Shown: positions 43,726 through 57,255, numbered from the stretch's first letter. The stretch is 64,000 bases of DNA from Angiostrongylus vasorum (GCA_018806985.1 JADANN010000309.1:310001-374000); one strand, 5' to 3'. Numbers and translations are program-made. Notes: generated by a model from the sequence alone, not told the origin.

Positions 43726-46700
43726 TCAGTAGGGAAAATCAACTTTTTCGACCTTCACCATAGGGACACAATCTTTTATAAATTTAGAATTAACGTCCAA
43801 GCCGCGACGACGAGCCTCATACCACCACATGTCGCGCTGTAGTCCGAATAGCGAGCTAGCTTCCATCTTGTGCCTATTGTACAGTTGATTAATTGACTTG
43901 TTCTTCCGCTCTCCAAATTCCTCTCGACTCATTGGTTTTAGCGGCTCAGTTGACTCTTCTAAGATTTGGGCACTAAAACACTGCATTAGGAAGACTAGGG
44001 ACTATTCCAACATGACTAGCTTTAAACAAAGAGAGACATTGGAATATACAAATATATCAGAACATTTAATTTAAAAAACGTACTTGCACATTTCATTCTC
44101 GCGTAAAAATCTAACAGCCGACATTAACGGTGTAGAACGTTGTTCACGTTGCTCCATGCGCAAGAATTCTTGCTCCCAGAATAATTGCAATTTTATCCTC
44201 TCCTTATGCATTCTATTCATCGTATTCATACTAAATAATAAGCGAAATATAAAGTAAAAAAGTGCTATTCGTAGTCCTTTTCCAAATCTGTAGGCTGTTC
44301 TGAGAATCAAAAGTAAAACAACCTTAATTAACGGCAACAGAAAAATACTGTAAACCTAACCGCTCTTCGTTGTGTTCTTTCCACATAGCTTTCATTTCGG
44401 AGCATATGCCGTTGCTTTCATCTTCCTATAAAAATCGACACAGATTTTTAAACCACGAAGTCACGAGTACAGCCAAGGACATAATAACCCACGGAATCGG
44501 CTTCCTCCTTAGCTGCAGGAGAGCAACACTGAACTTCAGCAGGGAATGGTTGCTCGTTTTTGCGTTCTGTATCTTTCATAAGTGTTTGATTCACAACTGA
44601 GCCATCGAGCATATGTCGAGAAGAATAGTCGCCAGTGAACAGCAACATCTTCTTATATTTCTCATTTCCTCCGTTGTGTTTCTGATCTTCTTTATGAAAA
44701 TCTGCCAGCCAGCGTTCAGCCAACAGCTTCTTTAAGTGAAACATTCCGCTTCGTGGATTTTCATAGATGATTCGCTGCTCAGAAGACAATGACTCCGGTA
44801 TAGAAGCGGAATTTGAAGCTTGGCCTGTAGGCGAAGTATCTTCTGAGCCTTCTCCTACTGGAGATGTGTCATCCGCAGTAGATTCATCAGCCTATAAACA
44901 ATCAAATATACCTCGCGCACACCTCCTAAGGACTTTCCTTCACACTTTTCGGAGTTCAAACTTAGCTTTGTTACAATCAAATTTTATGGAAATAAGGTTT
45001 GATGGGTCGAACAGCACCGTGTTCGTGATGATCGGCACTATTACCACTTTGCTATTCGCTCCCTGATTGCAGAACATTGGGATTAAACTAGTCCTAATGG
45101 TATTTCATCCAAAGTAGACTGTTTCTAACGTTTTTAAGACATTTTTCTGCTTCTAGAGTTGCACTGCTGCAAGGCTTTCAAAGATATTCTGTAGTTGGCG
45201 TTTATTAGCACTGTTTGGAGTATCCTGGACAGATTTAATTCTTGTTTTTCCTTCACCAACAAAACTTAGATGCTGGTGGAGATGTCAACCGAACCGCTTT
45301 TTTTGAAGAATTAGTGGGTAAATGGTGAATTTTGTAGTGCTTAGCTCAGTACCCATGTGGTCTTTGGAGAGGTCTGCCTTTATCATCTGTAGAAAACATG
45401 GCGTCACCAATGTAAACGTTTTACCAACTTGTGGTTGAACAAAATATCCATATGGAGATGTGATCAGATCCGGTTCAAATGATGACGCAAGAAAAGGTGA
45501 TAAGAAGAGGTCATCTTCTATTTGTAAGCATATGACTGACCTCCGTATGAATCATCTCAATTCCCATTTCCAATTTTTCTTCTAGAATAATGAATTTTTT
45601 GGAAAAAAAATGTTGTGGAGAGGATTCCAGCAACGCATTTTGCTCCCCCTATTCCAAAATTTTCGAACTCGCAGTCAATCTTACATGTCTCGATCACCTA
45701 TGACAAACTTATAGGATCTGGAAAGAAGGAACTATCAATGTTGACCATATTTTGACGCAGAGATCGAACATGGAGGGTGACCAAGTGTGATAACAGGATA
45801 TCGTACAAGTTGACTAAAACGGCAACACAAAGGTCCCCGACAAATCCCGTTCAGCGATATTTCCTGATGGGATCTTTCCATAAAGAATGACAACGATCCC
45901 ACCAATTAGCACATGTTGTCTTTGTTTTCTATTTCTTGCTGGATACTTACTTTGAAATTGCTATGCCACGCGGACAAAAACAGCACTAAAATTGGTATAT
46001 GAGGAGACCAGCATTGCACCTGCAAAGCAAGAAAGCCTTCATATATTGTTATGTAATCTTGGACCGACTCCAACAACGTACCATTGAATGCAAACAGCAA
46101 TTTTGAATTAGAATTAGATTGAGACTACTTTAATGCGTCTTGCAGTAGCAGCCTCCACATTTGAAGATTTTGAGGATTGCACAGAGGTTTGACACGTCAG
46201 AGTTAAATTGCGACCAGGAGGTGATGTTTCCTGGCACTGGTGAATCTTAACCACCCTTCCGGTCGAATATTTCGAATTGGTTCTGAGTCGGGTGGACACT
46301 ATTGGAGGATAGAATCTCATGGTACACTGCAGTTCGACACTCTGGAAGAAGAACCTCCGAGCCACGATAAAATAAATGATAAACGAACAAAGAACAGGAG
46401 GAAATCGCAACTACAGAGAAGACCTAATAGTGCTAAAATCTATGCGGAATGACGACTAATCAAATACACTATCTTTGGTCTAAAAAAACGTTAGACACAT
46501 TAATATAGTTGCCAGGTACAAAATAAAGGAAGGATGGAAGAAAACCTTCCCTAATTGAAATATTAGAATAAGGGATAATGAAGGACTAAACAGATTAGAA
46601 ACAAACCTCATCACCTGTCACACCGAGCGTAGTGCTGACACGACCTCTCTTCTTTTTAGCCCAGGCATCGGTATCATCCAGAACTTTCCCAGTCTGCCGA

Positions 46701-49700
46701 ACTTTACTACGTGTCATTCTTTGCGCGTCGTCCGCATCATTTTGTCGCTTCCCATGTCGACCACGTGGTGCTTTGCGACTTGCGCTACTGAGATGACCTA
46801 GCACTAGCTGATGTCCTGTGGGCTCTCCGTGCAAATCTTCTTCAGATTGTGTGATTGGCAAAGAGATACGAAGAGGTGGAACCTAAAATAAGAAACTTTT
46901 CACTTGGAGCTAAAACAAATAACAAGATATTATCAGAAAGAATAGGCTTGAGTTCCCATTTATCATTGCACACGATTTCAGTTTATCCGATATTCTAAAC
47001 TGCGCTCCTCCGTCAACAGTAATTACTCATCACAAAACAAAACTATTTCAAAGACGCTGTCAAAAAACATGTAAAAATAAATAGTCATTAACCCATTTGC
47101 AACGATGAGTACTGACTTCAAAACATTTCTTTCATGATTATCTTTTGCCCAACAAACATTTTCTGTGATACTTTTTCTGTCAATCTCTCACTGCCCATGT
47201 TGTAGAAATCGTAGTCAAAGACATGCTATTCTCTACAGATCAAAAAAATACAAAGAACAATTTTTTTCGCATGAATATATTGGAGTTTCACGTGATTTCT
47301 CTGCTTTCTGTCTAAATAACGTTAAAATAAAAACCGTTATTAGTGAAGAGGTTAGTACGAGATCTGATGTATTTGAATTCTCAAGTTCGACATCTTATAA
47401 CACTCCAAGCCAATGAAAGATAGAAAATCAGCTGCGATGTTTGTATAGATACCATTATCGTGTAGATATGTAGTCAATGTGACTTGTAAAAAATCTAAGT
47501 GACCACAGAGTGAGAGTTCATTAATGTGTTTTTACACAATGTCTCTGCGGGAAACCGTTTCCAATTTTCTGCTGCATCAGATTTGTCTGGGAAATACTAC
47601 TTCCTCCAGTTCATAAAGGCCAGTCGGCGGTGAACTATAACAAGTCTAAACACCTTTTCACTCATATGGAATACATCTATGAGATGGTGGATGCCATCGA
47701 AAAAAAAACCGTACCAAACTACTAACTTTGCAATCTCAAATCAAATGGAAACTTGAGACTTACTTTACGATCACTAGTAATCGCCTTCGTATTGCATTCA
47801 TCGTCCTCAATATCATCCATTTCGATGTCACCTGAAAATGCAGGAGGCAATCCAAAAGCGAGGAATTCGTCGAAAACGACTATGTGGTTATTCAAAAATT
47901 TTTGTTTACATGAATTTTACAAACACACTCCGTAACAAATATCCAATACTTATTCTGTTTTTTGCAGAACATTTTAAAGCTTGTTTATTTTTTGCCTTCT
48001 GTGTAATACTATTTCTAGCACTACGCATACTGTGATATACGACGGGCTAATGACTCCCTTGGAAAAAAAAAGTGTGGCTCTGCTTTACGTGTTAAAACCG
48101 GAAATATATCGCCAACATAAGATCGAAAATAATCAAAGCATGGGTCAGGAAAGCTCTTCCGAGCAATCAACGTTTTGGTTTTGTTTTCAATCACAGACAG
48201 GTTTTGACGACGATGAACGTCGGTCACCTGTTAACAGTCGACGATGACTGCCTGATGGCCATACGACTTTCAGAAAATTAAAAACTACAAAAAACAAAGC
48301 ACTGATTATTCAACAACTGTTCTTCAACCGGAAATGACTGGAAAGGTAGAAAGCTTGGTAAATGGAGGTTAAATGGACTATACAAAGAGCAATGAAACCC
48401 TATATAACGCAACAAAAACGACCAATTCTCTATACCAATGAGTGCACTGTGCAGTGAGAAATGGATATCATAGCCGAGGAGATTATTTGCAGAACTGGAT
48501 CAAAAAGAGCCTTCTAAACTTTCGCAAAACTGAGTTTACATCAGGGAAAGGTTATAGTTACTCCTTCATGGTTTTGGATTTTCCTGAAAGCTGGCAAAAG
48601 TACTATTGCGAAATTGAAGTACATTAAAAACTGTGAAGCATTTAACCGACACTGGTTAGCGGAAAAGCCCAATTCTTTTAGCACGACAACGCTAAAGTAC
48701 ATTTTAAAAACAAACGCTGTAGAAGTTGAACGAATAGTATAAGACTAAGTCTCATCTAGCATATTTAGCGCACCTGTAGCTAACGTATCTCCGCTCTTTT
48801 ACGTACCTCGGCAACTGCTTATTGGTAAGATGTCTAACAACCACTTCACTGCTGGAAATGAATTTAGAGAATTGGTGGCTTCCAAAACACTGGAATTTTA
48901 GGGCAATAAACAAAGAAGTTAATAAATTTGTAACATCCATCTGCATTATGCGAAATAAAACTAAGTTCTAGAGAAGTCACTGCACTTACTTTTGAATTGA
49001 TATGATATTGAATGCGGGTGCATCAAAGTGTGACGCGACTGGATTTCTGGTCATAATACAGATGGCCATGGTCAAATGTTGAATGACTTCGCTCCAGAGT
49101 TGAGCAAGAGGAAGCGAGAGGCTTGAGAAACTTTCAAGTGCATAAGGGATCTACTGGAGAAAGCAAAGAAACACTCGATTCCGTGGCCACCTTTCCGACT
49201 CCATGATTGTTCCTGTCTTAAAATATGCGTCAGAAACCTGATCACTATGTAGGCAGAAGGGATGACCATGCAACATAACGGAACGCACAGTCGAAAGGAC
49301 GATGTTGAGAGTGTTTTATCGTATCACGCAAGTAAGAAACAGAATCCGAAGTTTGGACCTACTCCAAGAACCAAAAATCAAAGACGGCGTTCTACACGCC
49401 AAATTGTCAAAGATAAAGTGGGCCGGACACGTAATGCGTATCAACGACAACTCATCGACTAAACCTGTTTGCGTCTGGATTCCTCGGGATGTCAACCGTA
49501 CTGCAGGAAGAGCACCGACCCGATAGTCAGAGGTCATCACGGAAATCCTAGAAGAACGATATGACGCTCAACGAGCACCTACAGTGAGCAGAACTCAGTG
49601 GGGTACTCTTGCACGCAACACAGGGAAATCGAAAAATAGCTGGTGCCAGCTCGGGTCACTCGACCATCAACAGGAGACAGGTGGTGGAGGTAAACGCCGG

Positions 49701-52700
49701 TGTGGCACACGAGACAAACTCCGCATACGTTGTTTAACCAACTAGAAAACGCTAACAGCGTGGTAGTTATGTTGCGTAGTCTTTTCATCGTAAGCAATGA
49801 GAGCGGGTAACGCACCGGTAGTGATCTCGTTTATTATGCGAACGGCACAACCTATCCAGGTGATGGCTCGACCACGCACCAAGCTCGCCGAACCTCTCAT
49901 GCGTTCAGAGCCGGGAAAATGGTACTAGACTTCTGAGAGAAGCCAACTGCCTCTAATCTGGGTAAGGACGCCCTAGCACGGCTATCTCAGTATTCCAGGA
50001 AGAATCGACTCGACCTGAATTCAACGAAACTATAATGAAGACGAAAAAAAATCAAGCAGCAGCCAAATCCATACAAGAAAAACCGCACACCTTTGTGGAT
50101 GGTGAATGCGAGGAAACGAATCGAATGCAAGAAATACTGGGATCCGCAAGGTGTAATACATGCGATGCCGGGTCATGAAATAACAATAATAAATAGCGTC
50201 GAACGAAAGTTTGAAGCATTTTAGAAACAAAACGTTTAACTTTTTATTTACCGCCTATTATGTGTTCACTTCAGGGCATTATGCGAAATACAATCACAAT
50301 GATGCTGAGATATTTGCAAATCATGGAACCTCAGAACAGTTTCGAACTCGCTATTACCCAATCCGAGGGTTCACGTGCTATTCACCACACCAACCGAGGC
50401 CACTGCTTTGCCATTCTCTCGGGCACTTTTTTTAGCTTAACGATACCATCAGCTAAGCCTCGTCAACGGAAATGATCAGGGGCGTACAAATCGGCATAGA
50501 ACCCAGTTAAGCTGAAGCTGTAGTCGAAATCATAATGTTATTTCCCTATATACATCACAGTTCCATTGTGGTTGCATTCCACATAATACACCGCCATGAA
50601 GAAATGAGAGGCAATAAATAAAAGTTAAATCGCTATTGCAAAAAATTGGTTAAGCCAAATTCAAAGAAAAGGCGTTGGTGGTGCAGTGGATAACATGTGA
50701 GCTCCCTAGAAAATAGAAAATCACGGGTTCCGAAACTGGATTGTGGTTCTTATTTTTGCAAATATCTCAGTATTACCGCAGCTTTATCAGAAGCATTACT
50801 CATTGTGCAAAACTTAGAGAAAACAAAGAAAACAAAAGACCGAAACTAGAGACGAAATACGGAGAAAAACTGAACTGGGAACCACGAATAGAACGAAAAA
50901 GGTAGCGGTAAATTTTTATGATGGCAAACCGACCGGCAAGAGTTTACACCAACTCGCGACTATTGAAAGAAATTGATCATTGGAGAGAAACAGCACCAAA
51001 ACCGATTTAGGCATCGGGACCTAAGTGTTTCGGTTGTCTATAAACTGCTAGTGTTTTTAAACTTCGATAACTCGTTTAAATATCTTTTTTTTTAAATTTT
51101 CGTACCACTAAACCAACTCAAGGCGCAAATTTTTCTAATATTTCTATGGCATGAAGCCAATTTCTGTGCGTCTCGGTGAATATGCCAGTCCTGAAAAAAA
51201 AAGAAAAAACGAACGAAGACAATTCTAGACTACCAACAGTTCAAGTTAACAGTAGCGAATCCGTACAGAATTATTCGAAAGCTTACGGGGGAACTACATG
51301 TAGACGAATAGTATTTTTAGAAGCTGACATAAAAACCGGCATTAAAATCCTTTCACTCTCGGTATCAATGGTCAGAAATTTCATAGACTGTTAAGTTTAA
51401 ACGAGGTTGTTTTATACATTTCTGTTGTGAATAATGTTTCAACCCTTTCGCCTTCTTTGTAACCGCAGTGATTGGAGTGAAATGTTCAGTCATTCATTCT
51501 TGCAGTGTGGCTCTCCTTCCTCTGCCTGATTATGAACACCCTCACCTCGTCAACTACTTGCAACCAAAAATTTTTCACTACCGAGACGCTGTAAAAACGC
51601 GTTTAGAACACCGAGGCTACGGAAAAATAAACTTGTACCCTAGTGACCAGGGTGCTCCGGAGTTGGGAAACTGGTATGGGACTTGTCCGGGAAAAAAAAT
51701 CACCCGCTGCAATCCAATTGCGAACGCTCCAGGCCGGCTATCTCAGTACTCCAGACAGAACCGCTCAACCAGCATTCTACAGCATTCAAGATGAAAGGAA
51801 AAATCCTCAAGCAGAAACCGAAGCCATATGTAAAGTTGGAAGATCTTCGTGGATGATGGATGCGAGGAAACGAACTGAATGTGAGAAGTGCTGCGATCCC
51901 CACAGTAGACGTGAAGATGGGTCAAATAAAATAAAATAAAAAAAATAAAAAATTCTACTGACCAAATCTTAACTGTTCATTATGACTGGAACAATTAATC
52001 ACATATCTAGATTTATGCGCAAGGGTTAGAAATGGACATCAGTTTCCAAACAATGTTGTAATGTAGCATCTTTTGTGTACCAACGAATTTTGAAAGGAAC
52101 TATAAAATCACAGTCCCAGATGAAGTAAAAATTTTCGGTTTGGAAACCTGATTTCGTAATCAAAAACCTATCATATAATCTAATAAAAGTGTTAAAAAGA
52201 ACACAAAGAAAATATAGATAAAATGTTGACCAGATAGAAGATGGGGACATGAATCCATCTTTTTTACCCTACCTGAGTGAGCACTCCCTCCTTGACTATC
52301 GGGCCGTGTTTCTCCTAAACGTTGTCGTTTTGTGCTTGGTGGTGCTGATCGTTCCCTTTCATCATGACTTCCAAACTCTGGTTGAATTTGGCTAAATTCC
52401 CCTTCCGGACTGCTCCTGAATTCGTACACATCATCAGCTGCAGATGTCGAAACTACACCACTCGCCTCAGGCTCAACTGTTTCTCCAGCTCGAGGCAATC
52501 CGTACGCTCTGCCACGTTTGCTACCACGACCACGTCTGCTCATGTTTAAGTCAAAACCAGATCTTTAACTTGACTTCAAAGTATACTTTATCCAAACCTA
52601 TCGTAATTTGTAATGAGACCAAGACCACATATGAACTAAAAAAAGCTGGAAGTATTACTTGAACAGGATTTCCAGGATCTACGTACCCTGATCGCTTCTT

Positions 52701-53483
52701 CTCATTACTCACAAGAGGACTGCTAGCAAGTGGTGTAGTACTACCACTACATGGCTTTGCGCTAGCCCTGCCTCTTCCACGGACTGCACGCCCTCGTGAC
52801 CTCACTCCACCGCTTTCACTACGAACTTCATCGCGAGAATCTTCAATTTCATAGGAGAGTTCGAATCTGCAAAGCATCAATATGCAAATACATTACATGA
52901 GATATTGCAATATATTATAATGTGTCATGGTCATTAATCGCCTAGATACCAGGGGGGACGAACAAAGTTAGTGAGACGGTGGAAAGATTCTATGAGTTGA
53001 CAAGATTATCTAAAACAAGGTTGGTCTTTATCACTTGTTTTCCCATTGTAGTCATACTTTCACTCATACTAAAAACTCAGTAAGCATCTCAACAAAGTGA
53101 ACTAACCGATGGGAAGGACTTGTCGGTGCAGTATCATGATGCTGCTGCCCATTTTCTGGACCATCGTATGATGAACCAAATGTGGAAGGTCGTCCAGTAG
53201 AACGGAACATATCTGGAGATTCCGACCGCGGTCGAAAATAGAAGTCCACATCCCTACACTGCAATTTGCAGTAGAAACATAAATCGTACATATATACATA
53301 TATATACATACGTGTATACATATATGCATATGTATATTTGTGTATATGTATACGCCTTTCATGTTCATAATATGCTCTTTTTGAATAACTGATGTTCCAT
53401 ACATCATCAAGAACGTCATCGCCGCCTTGAGAATCGACAGGAAATTGGTGCGAGCCGGTGCGGTTCACATCATGATAGTCCAT
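43726..53483 (-). CDS. Large nuclear-type protein with ANKRD11/12-like C-terminus
   Basis: Twelve exons: 53403-53483, 53107-53258, 52659-52866, 52273-about 52543, 48228-48266, 47764-47831, 46607-46882, 46129-46341, 44493-44891, 44361-44425, 44084-44230 and 43726-43972 (about 720 residues). Phases agree; the acceptor of exon 4 and the 39-bp exon 5 are uncertain. The N-terminal half is low-complexity and basic with Arg/Gly stretches (SRGRAVRGRGRAS, SRRGRGSKRGRAYG). The middle has VPPLRISLP and RMTRSKVRQ. The C-terminus (STPLMSAVRFLRENEMCN, then LYNRHKMEASSLFGLQRDMW) aligns with the conserved end of vertebrate ANKRD11/ANKRD12. No ankyrin repeats are visible. Those proteins are chromatin co-regulators; a nuclear role here is inferred. 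The 4-kb intron 48,267-52,272 is full of repeats. Confidence 0.7.
49060..49690 (+). mobile_element. Decayed RTE-type LINE, 3' end
   Basis: Frames give AELSKRKREAWETFKCIRDL-like sequence near 49,090-49,150, then KLSKIKWAGHVMRINDN and VWIPRDVNRTAGRAPTR at 49,400-49,525. These are the standard C-terminal landmarks of RTE ORF2 (KIRWAGHVMR and WVPRD..R..GRPPTR). The frame is broken in at least two places. Inside the large intron of the ANKRD11-like gene, antisense. Confidence 0.8.
49800..50178 (+). mobile_element. tRNA-derived SINE, family A
   Basis: Contains the family A body (TCTCAGTATTCCAGGAAGAA, GGATGGTGAATGCGAGGAAA, CTGGGATCCGCAAGGTG). The head is diverged (GGGTAACGCACCGGTAGTG). It directly follows an RTE fragment. 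Confidence 0.65.
50225..50775. repeat. Family D repeats with TTTATTTACTGCC-like termini, in inverted arrangement
   Basis: A minus copy at 50,225-50,410 (TGCTGAGATATTTGCAAAT, CACCACACCAACCGAGGCC) and a plus tRNA-headed copy at 50,668-50,770 (GTTGGTGGTGCAGTGGATAAC, CACGGGTTCCGAAACTGG) flank a middle that includes GGCAATAAATAAAAG. The arrangement parallels 33,010-33,690. Confidence 0.6.
51640..51950 (+). mobile_element. tRNA-derived SINE, family A, 5'-truncated
   Basis: Starts in the body (CCGGAGTTGGGAAACTGG, GGGACTTGTCCGGG) and runs to GGATGATGGATGCGAGGAAA and an A-rich tail of AAATAAAA units. The pol III boxes are missing. Confidence 0.7.
53288..53350. repeat. AT microsatellite
   Basis: TATATACATA/TGTATA units in the first intron of the ANKRD11-like gene. 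Confidence 0.85.
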
Positions 53484-54835
53484 GGCCGCTTTAAAAAAAA
53501 CACTGTTACTAACATGTTCACACAAAAAGGCGCTGTTTCACAAGAAATGCACTTCTAGCAGACAATCCTACAACTGTCAAAATCGAAGAACCGAGACTGG
53601 AAATGAAGCAAACCGAAGAAAATTACACGAACCTTCAGATCGCAGGGCATCCATTGTTCATGTCACTTTCGCGGAAGAGATTTTCCCATCATTATTTCCT
53701 TTCGGCTCACAATTTCGCTCACCTATATCAGAAGTATATTCGATGAGTCCACTTCACAAGTTGTGCCTACTTTTCCAAGAAAGTAGTGTTGAAACAAATA
53801 CAGTTCAAGACTCGACGAAGAAATGGTGGAGACTGGGCTAACAGAGTTACAAATTATCGAAGAACCCTAAGAAAACCCAGTACGTAACCAGCGCAGAAAT
53901 GTAGCCACTACTGTAAACGAACACCTACAAACAACTGTAATGTTTCTTTAACTCGACACAGGGGAAGGCACTCTACTTCTTAGACATGGAGATGTAGCAA
54001 AAAACCAACAGAATGGTGGGAACAAAGCTATCTGCATGCTGTTCTAACGATAATAGTAAAAACGGACCATCCAGAAAAATATGAGCGACACGGTACGCGA
54101 TCAATCTTGTATCAGATATGGTTTCCAATGATTTACTGAAACAGACACAGCGACACAACAAATGTGATGCCTTGGGCAGCACATGGAAGTCCTCAAATAG
54201 TAAAAATAAACAGAGTTACAAATTATCGATGGTCGGAAACCGACCAACTGACTGTGGCGACAATGTGAAGGAATGTACAAAATAAACCGTATACACTAGA
54301 AGCCTACAATGAGTTACGCTGAAACTACCTCATAAATACACCACAAGTTAAGCGACATATTTTAGAAAGAGATCTCTACGAGCAATAGTCTATAAATCTC
54401 ATATACCTAAAACTACAAATATGTAAAGTGTTAGAAACCTCATAGGTTAAAGTGGCTAAAAACTATAGATATCATGTTAAAACCAGTTCGGTTAGAATTC
54501 TAACAAAAAGTTAAGGGATCTAATTATGGCATAAATGGTGTCATGTTTCACATTTCCAAAGTGAATGTAATGATAGAACGACTAATTTTTCGAAAACGGA
54601 GATAGATTAGGGCAAACGAATGAGGACAAAAAAAGTCGCTGCATAAATAATCGACAACTCTAAACTCCCAGAGCGTAATATATACAAATATTATTTTGCT
54701 TAAGATCATCTGGCAATAAAGCACAATTGATATTAAGGTAAACGGGTGAAAAGATCCCGACCAGATGTGACCGGATAAGAGCTATTTAAAAATCCTCTTA
54801 TAACTAGTTACTCATTATGACCGCTGAAAGAACTT
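53484..54835. other. Gap between snx-27 and the ANKRD11-like gene
   Basis: No exon is recognised on either strand. A 21-bp direct repeat, AACAGAGTTACAAATTATCGA, lies at 53,840-53,860 and 54,209-54,229 and may bound a 348-bp insertion. Otherwise AT-rich. Confidence 0.4.
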
Positions 54836-57255
54836 CTACACATCATTTTGAAGCTTCACATGATTGACGGCACATGATTCTTCCGAGTCTTTTATGACAT
54901 GAGATTTCCAGTTGCTAGCCACTTGACGTTCGAACAGAACCTGTTCGAAGCATTCTGCCATGTAGTCCGCATAATTACTGAGAAGTTTGATCGGCTTTGC
55001 CTGTTTGCCTTCTCTTTTAAAAATAAACTGAAATGCCCTTCCACCGTCTACAACATTATATTCTAGAATATCATCCCAGTTGAAATCTACTTGCACCTCA
55101 GAACTCGGAGGGCTGGAAGTTAGTACGAGTGATGAAAAGCGCACTATCATTATAACATCACCAGCTTTCCTTGTTGGACAACAACAAGAAGGGAATACAA
55201 CTTCATTGTACCCGGACATTCCACGAGTCATTTCCAGAAACTCATCAGCATTTCCTTCATTTTGTATTGCCTTCAACTGGTACATCTTTTGACACGATTT
55301 CAATCTTCCCTCGTTAACATCAGCCACAGCTTGATGAAAAATAAATTGACGGAATACTGGATCTCTTTGACATAACTGTCGCTCTCGATCTGGGTCAAAA
55401 ATCCATTTCCTCAACACTAGACAGGAAGACGATGCACACAAATAGTTTTGGATGTAAAGCTGATGAGGGAATTCACCATCAAGTAATTTCCTTTCAAAAG
55501 ACTGTTCCATTGTTTCAAATATTGCACAAGAAAGAGCCATATCGCGAGACATGTTCAACTTTCGAGCAACAAGTGCAAACAAGAATGAAGTTGACGAGTT
55601 TCGTCGAATAGATACACAGACATTTCCTCCATCAGGTAACAGAACCCGTACTTCTACTTCACACGATAGATCACACTCCATAAGAAAATCCTGCATGATA
55701 TCAGAATCAGCTATTACTTTCACAGAACAAACGCGCTCCAAGTATACCTCGAGACCACGTCTCCTCGCATCAAGTTGCTGTTCCGACAACGAAAACGGCC
55801 ACTTCCCAGGTAATTTTGGGAAACAAAAATCGGAAAATTCACGACGTAAAAGCTGGTATAATTCAACAAATTCACTGTAGCGTCGTGATCCAAGGTGTCG
55901 GCCAGCCATAAACAAGTTGAAAACCACAAACTTTTCAACACCATCATTTACTGTACGATAGGTGGGAATGGTTACCGGCAACGACCTGCTTTCGGAATAA
56001 TCGTGTTGGTAAGAAATCACACTTTCTTCACCACATTCAAATCTATCTACTTCGGAATCTTCCACAGAAATGACAATCATCGTAAGTCGATCACCACCAT
56101 GTTTTATTAAGTCCACGACATGCCTATGTGTTGCTCCCTCTACGTTGACTCCATTCACTTGAAGAATCCTATCTCCTTTTTTTAGATTGGCCCGTTCCGC
56201 AGCACCGTCTGGAAGTACTGCGCTAACATGTTGTAGTGGTGCATACAACTGACCATTCAAACTTCGCAATTGGCCTCCTTCACTGACCTGACCTTTCACG
56301 TTAAAACCGAACCCTGAAAGAAAAACTGCATCTTTTTCTTACCACGTGATGGTAGTCATTACATTCATTAATCTAGAATTTAAAAAATGTCATAACGCCA
56401 TTCAAGCGCTGGATTTAAAATGGCATAACAAATAGATTGTAATTGAAGTTAAAATAGTAAAATTAAATAGTAATAATATGGTGATGGGAATATTTACGGA
56501 CCTCGTTCACTTGAGTGTTCTCGGGCCAATAAGTCAAACAGTAATAAGATTTGTAGTATATTCTCAGGTGTGCGACTGGTGTCTAAATGGGAATTAACAG
56601 CGAAATAAACCACTATTTATACGCTTAGGGCAAATTCAGAAGATAGATTCTTTGCCTCTGCCACTCCGGATCGATCTCTATCTTTGGGGCACCAAAAATG
56701 AAACGGGCCTGCACAAATATGTGCTAATATGGACTATATTTTGAATAACTACTCGGCCGAACGCCCACATTCTAGCAGGAAGTAAGGTGGGACGAACCGG
56801 ATCATCTTCAAGAAATAATCCTCACAACTATTCACATAGAGCTTGACGAGTTGACCGTAGCCGGCCTCTCGGAAAAACAAATTGTAAGAGGTCTCGTACT
56901 GAAAATGAGTACTCGGCTTCTTCGAATTATACCCATCGAGTAGCTCTACGCATCGCAGATCGAATACAAACCTTAGAGGTCTTACCTCCAAGTTGATGAA
57001 TAACGGGATTTAAGGTGACACAAGTGAAAGTGAATAAAAAAGGTGTGACTACGTTAGGTAGTAAAAGTGTGATGTGACCATTAAAAAAAAGTGCAGCGTT
57101 TAAGAGTATGAAGAATTTTGACCATGATTACCACCTGTGTTAGTTTTGACAATAGTGACTAGGTGAGGTTTGGGATCGAAGGGAAGACGCTTGCGAGTTG
57201 ACGAATGTCCATTGGGCCGACTATCGTCGCTGGATTCATCACTCTCATCGTACAT
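54836..57255 (-). CDS. snx-27: Sorting nexin 27 (PDZ-PX-FERM-like)
   Basis: Two exons, 57135-57255 and 54836-56313, join in phase to encode 532 residues (human SNX27 541). The intron is 821 bp. The PDZ domain (about 33-128) has the GFGF carboxylate-binding loop created at the exon junction, and [20 protein letters not shown]. The PX domain (about 140-245) has the phosphoinositide-binding RRYSEF and the proline stretch KLPGKWPF. The C-terminal FERM-like module follows ([25 protein letters not shown]). In the family, SNX27 works with retromer on early endosomes to return PDZ-ligand cargo to the plasma membrane. The ATG follows TTCCTTCCAG directly, so that site is either a spliced-leader acceptor or the start of an internal exon. 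The 491-codon second exon has no introns, unlike neighbouring genes. Confidence 0.95.
56752..56991 (-). other. Unassigned open frame inside snx-27 intron
   Basis: The minus strand stays open for about 80 codons ([19 protein letters not shown], then [18 protein letters not shown]) and ends at TAG. It lacks an ATG at its 5' end, and only weak splice sites surround it. I do not recognise the sequence. It could be an exon of an unknown nested gene, a transposon fragment or chance. Confidence 0.25.

Noticed and set aside
45906..46100. 64-codon minus frame between ANKRD11-like exons
   Set aside because: No acceptor or donor in the right phase. The flanking exons 46129-46341 and 44493-44891 join directly in phase 0.
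52160..52543. Separate Arg/Gly-rich small gene
   Set aside because: It ends in a strong donor in phase 1 that fits downstream exons, and lies in line with 53483-52659 exons, so it is better placed as exon 4 of the ANKRD11-like gene. The acceptor is weak, so some doubt remains.
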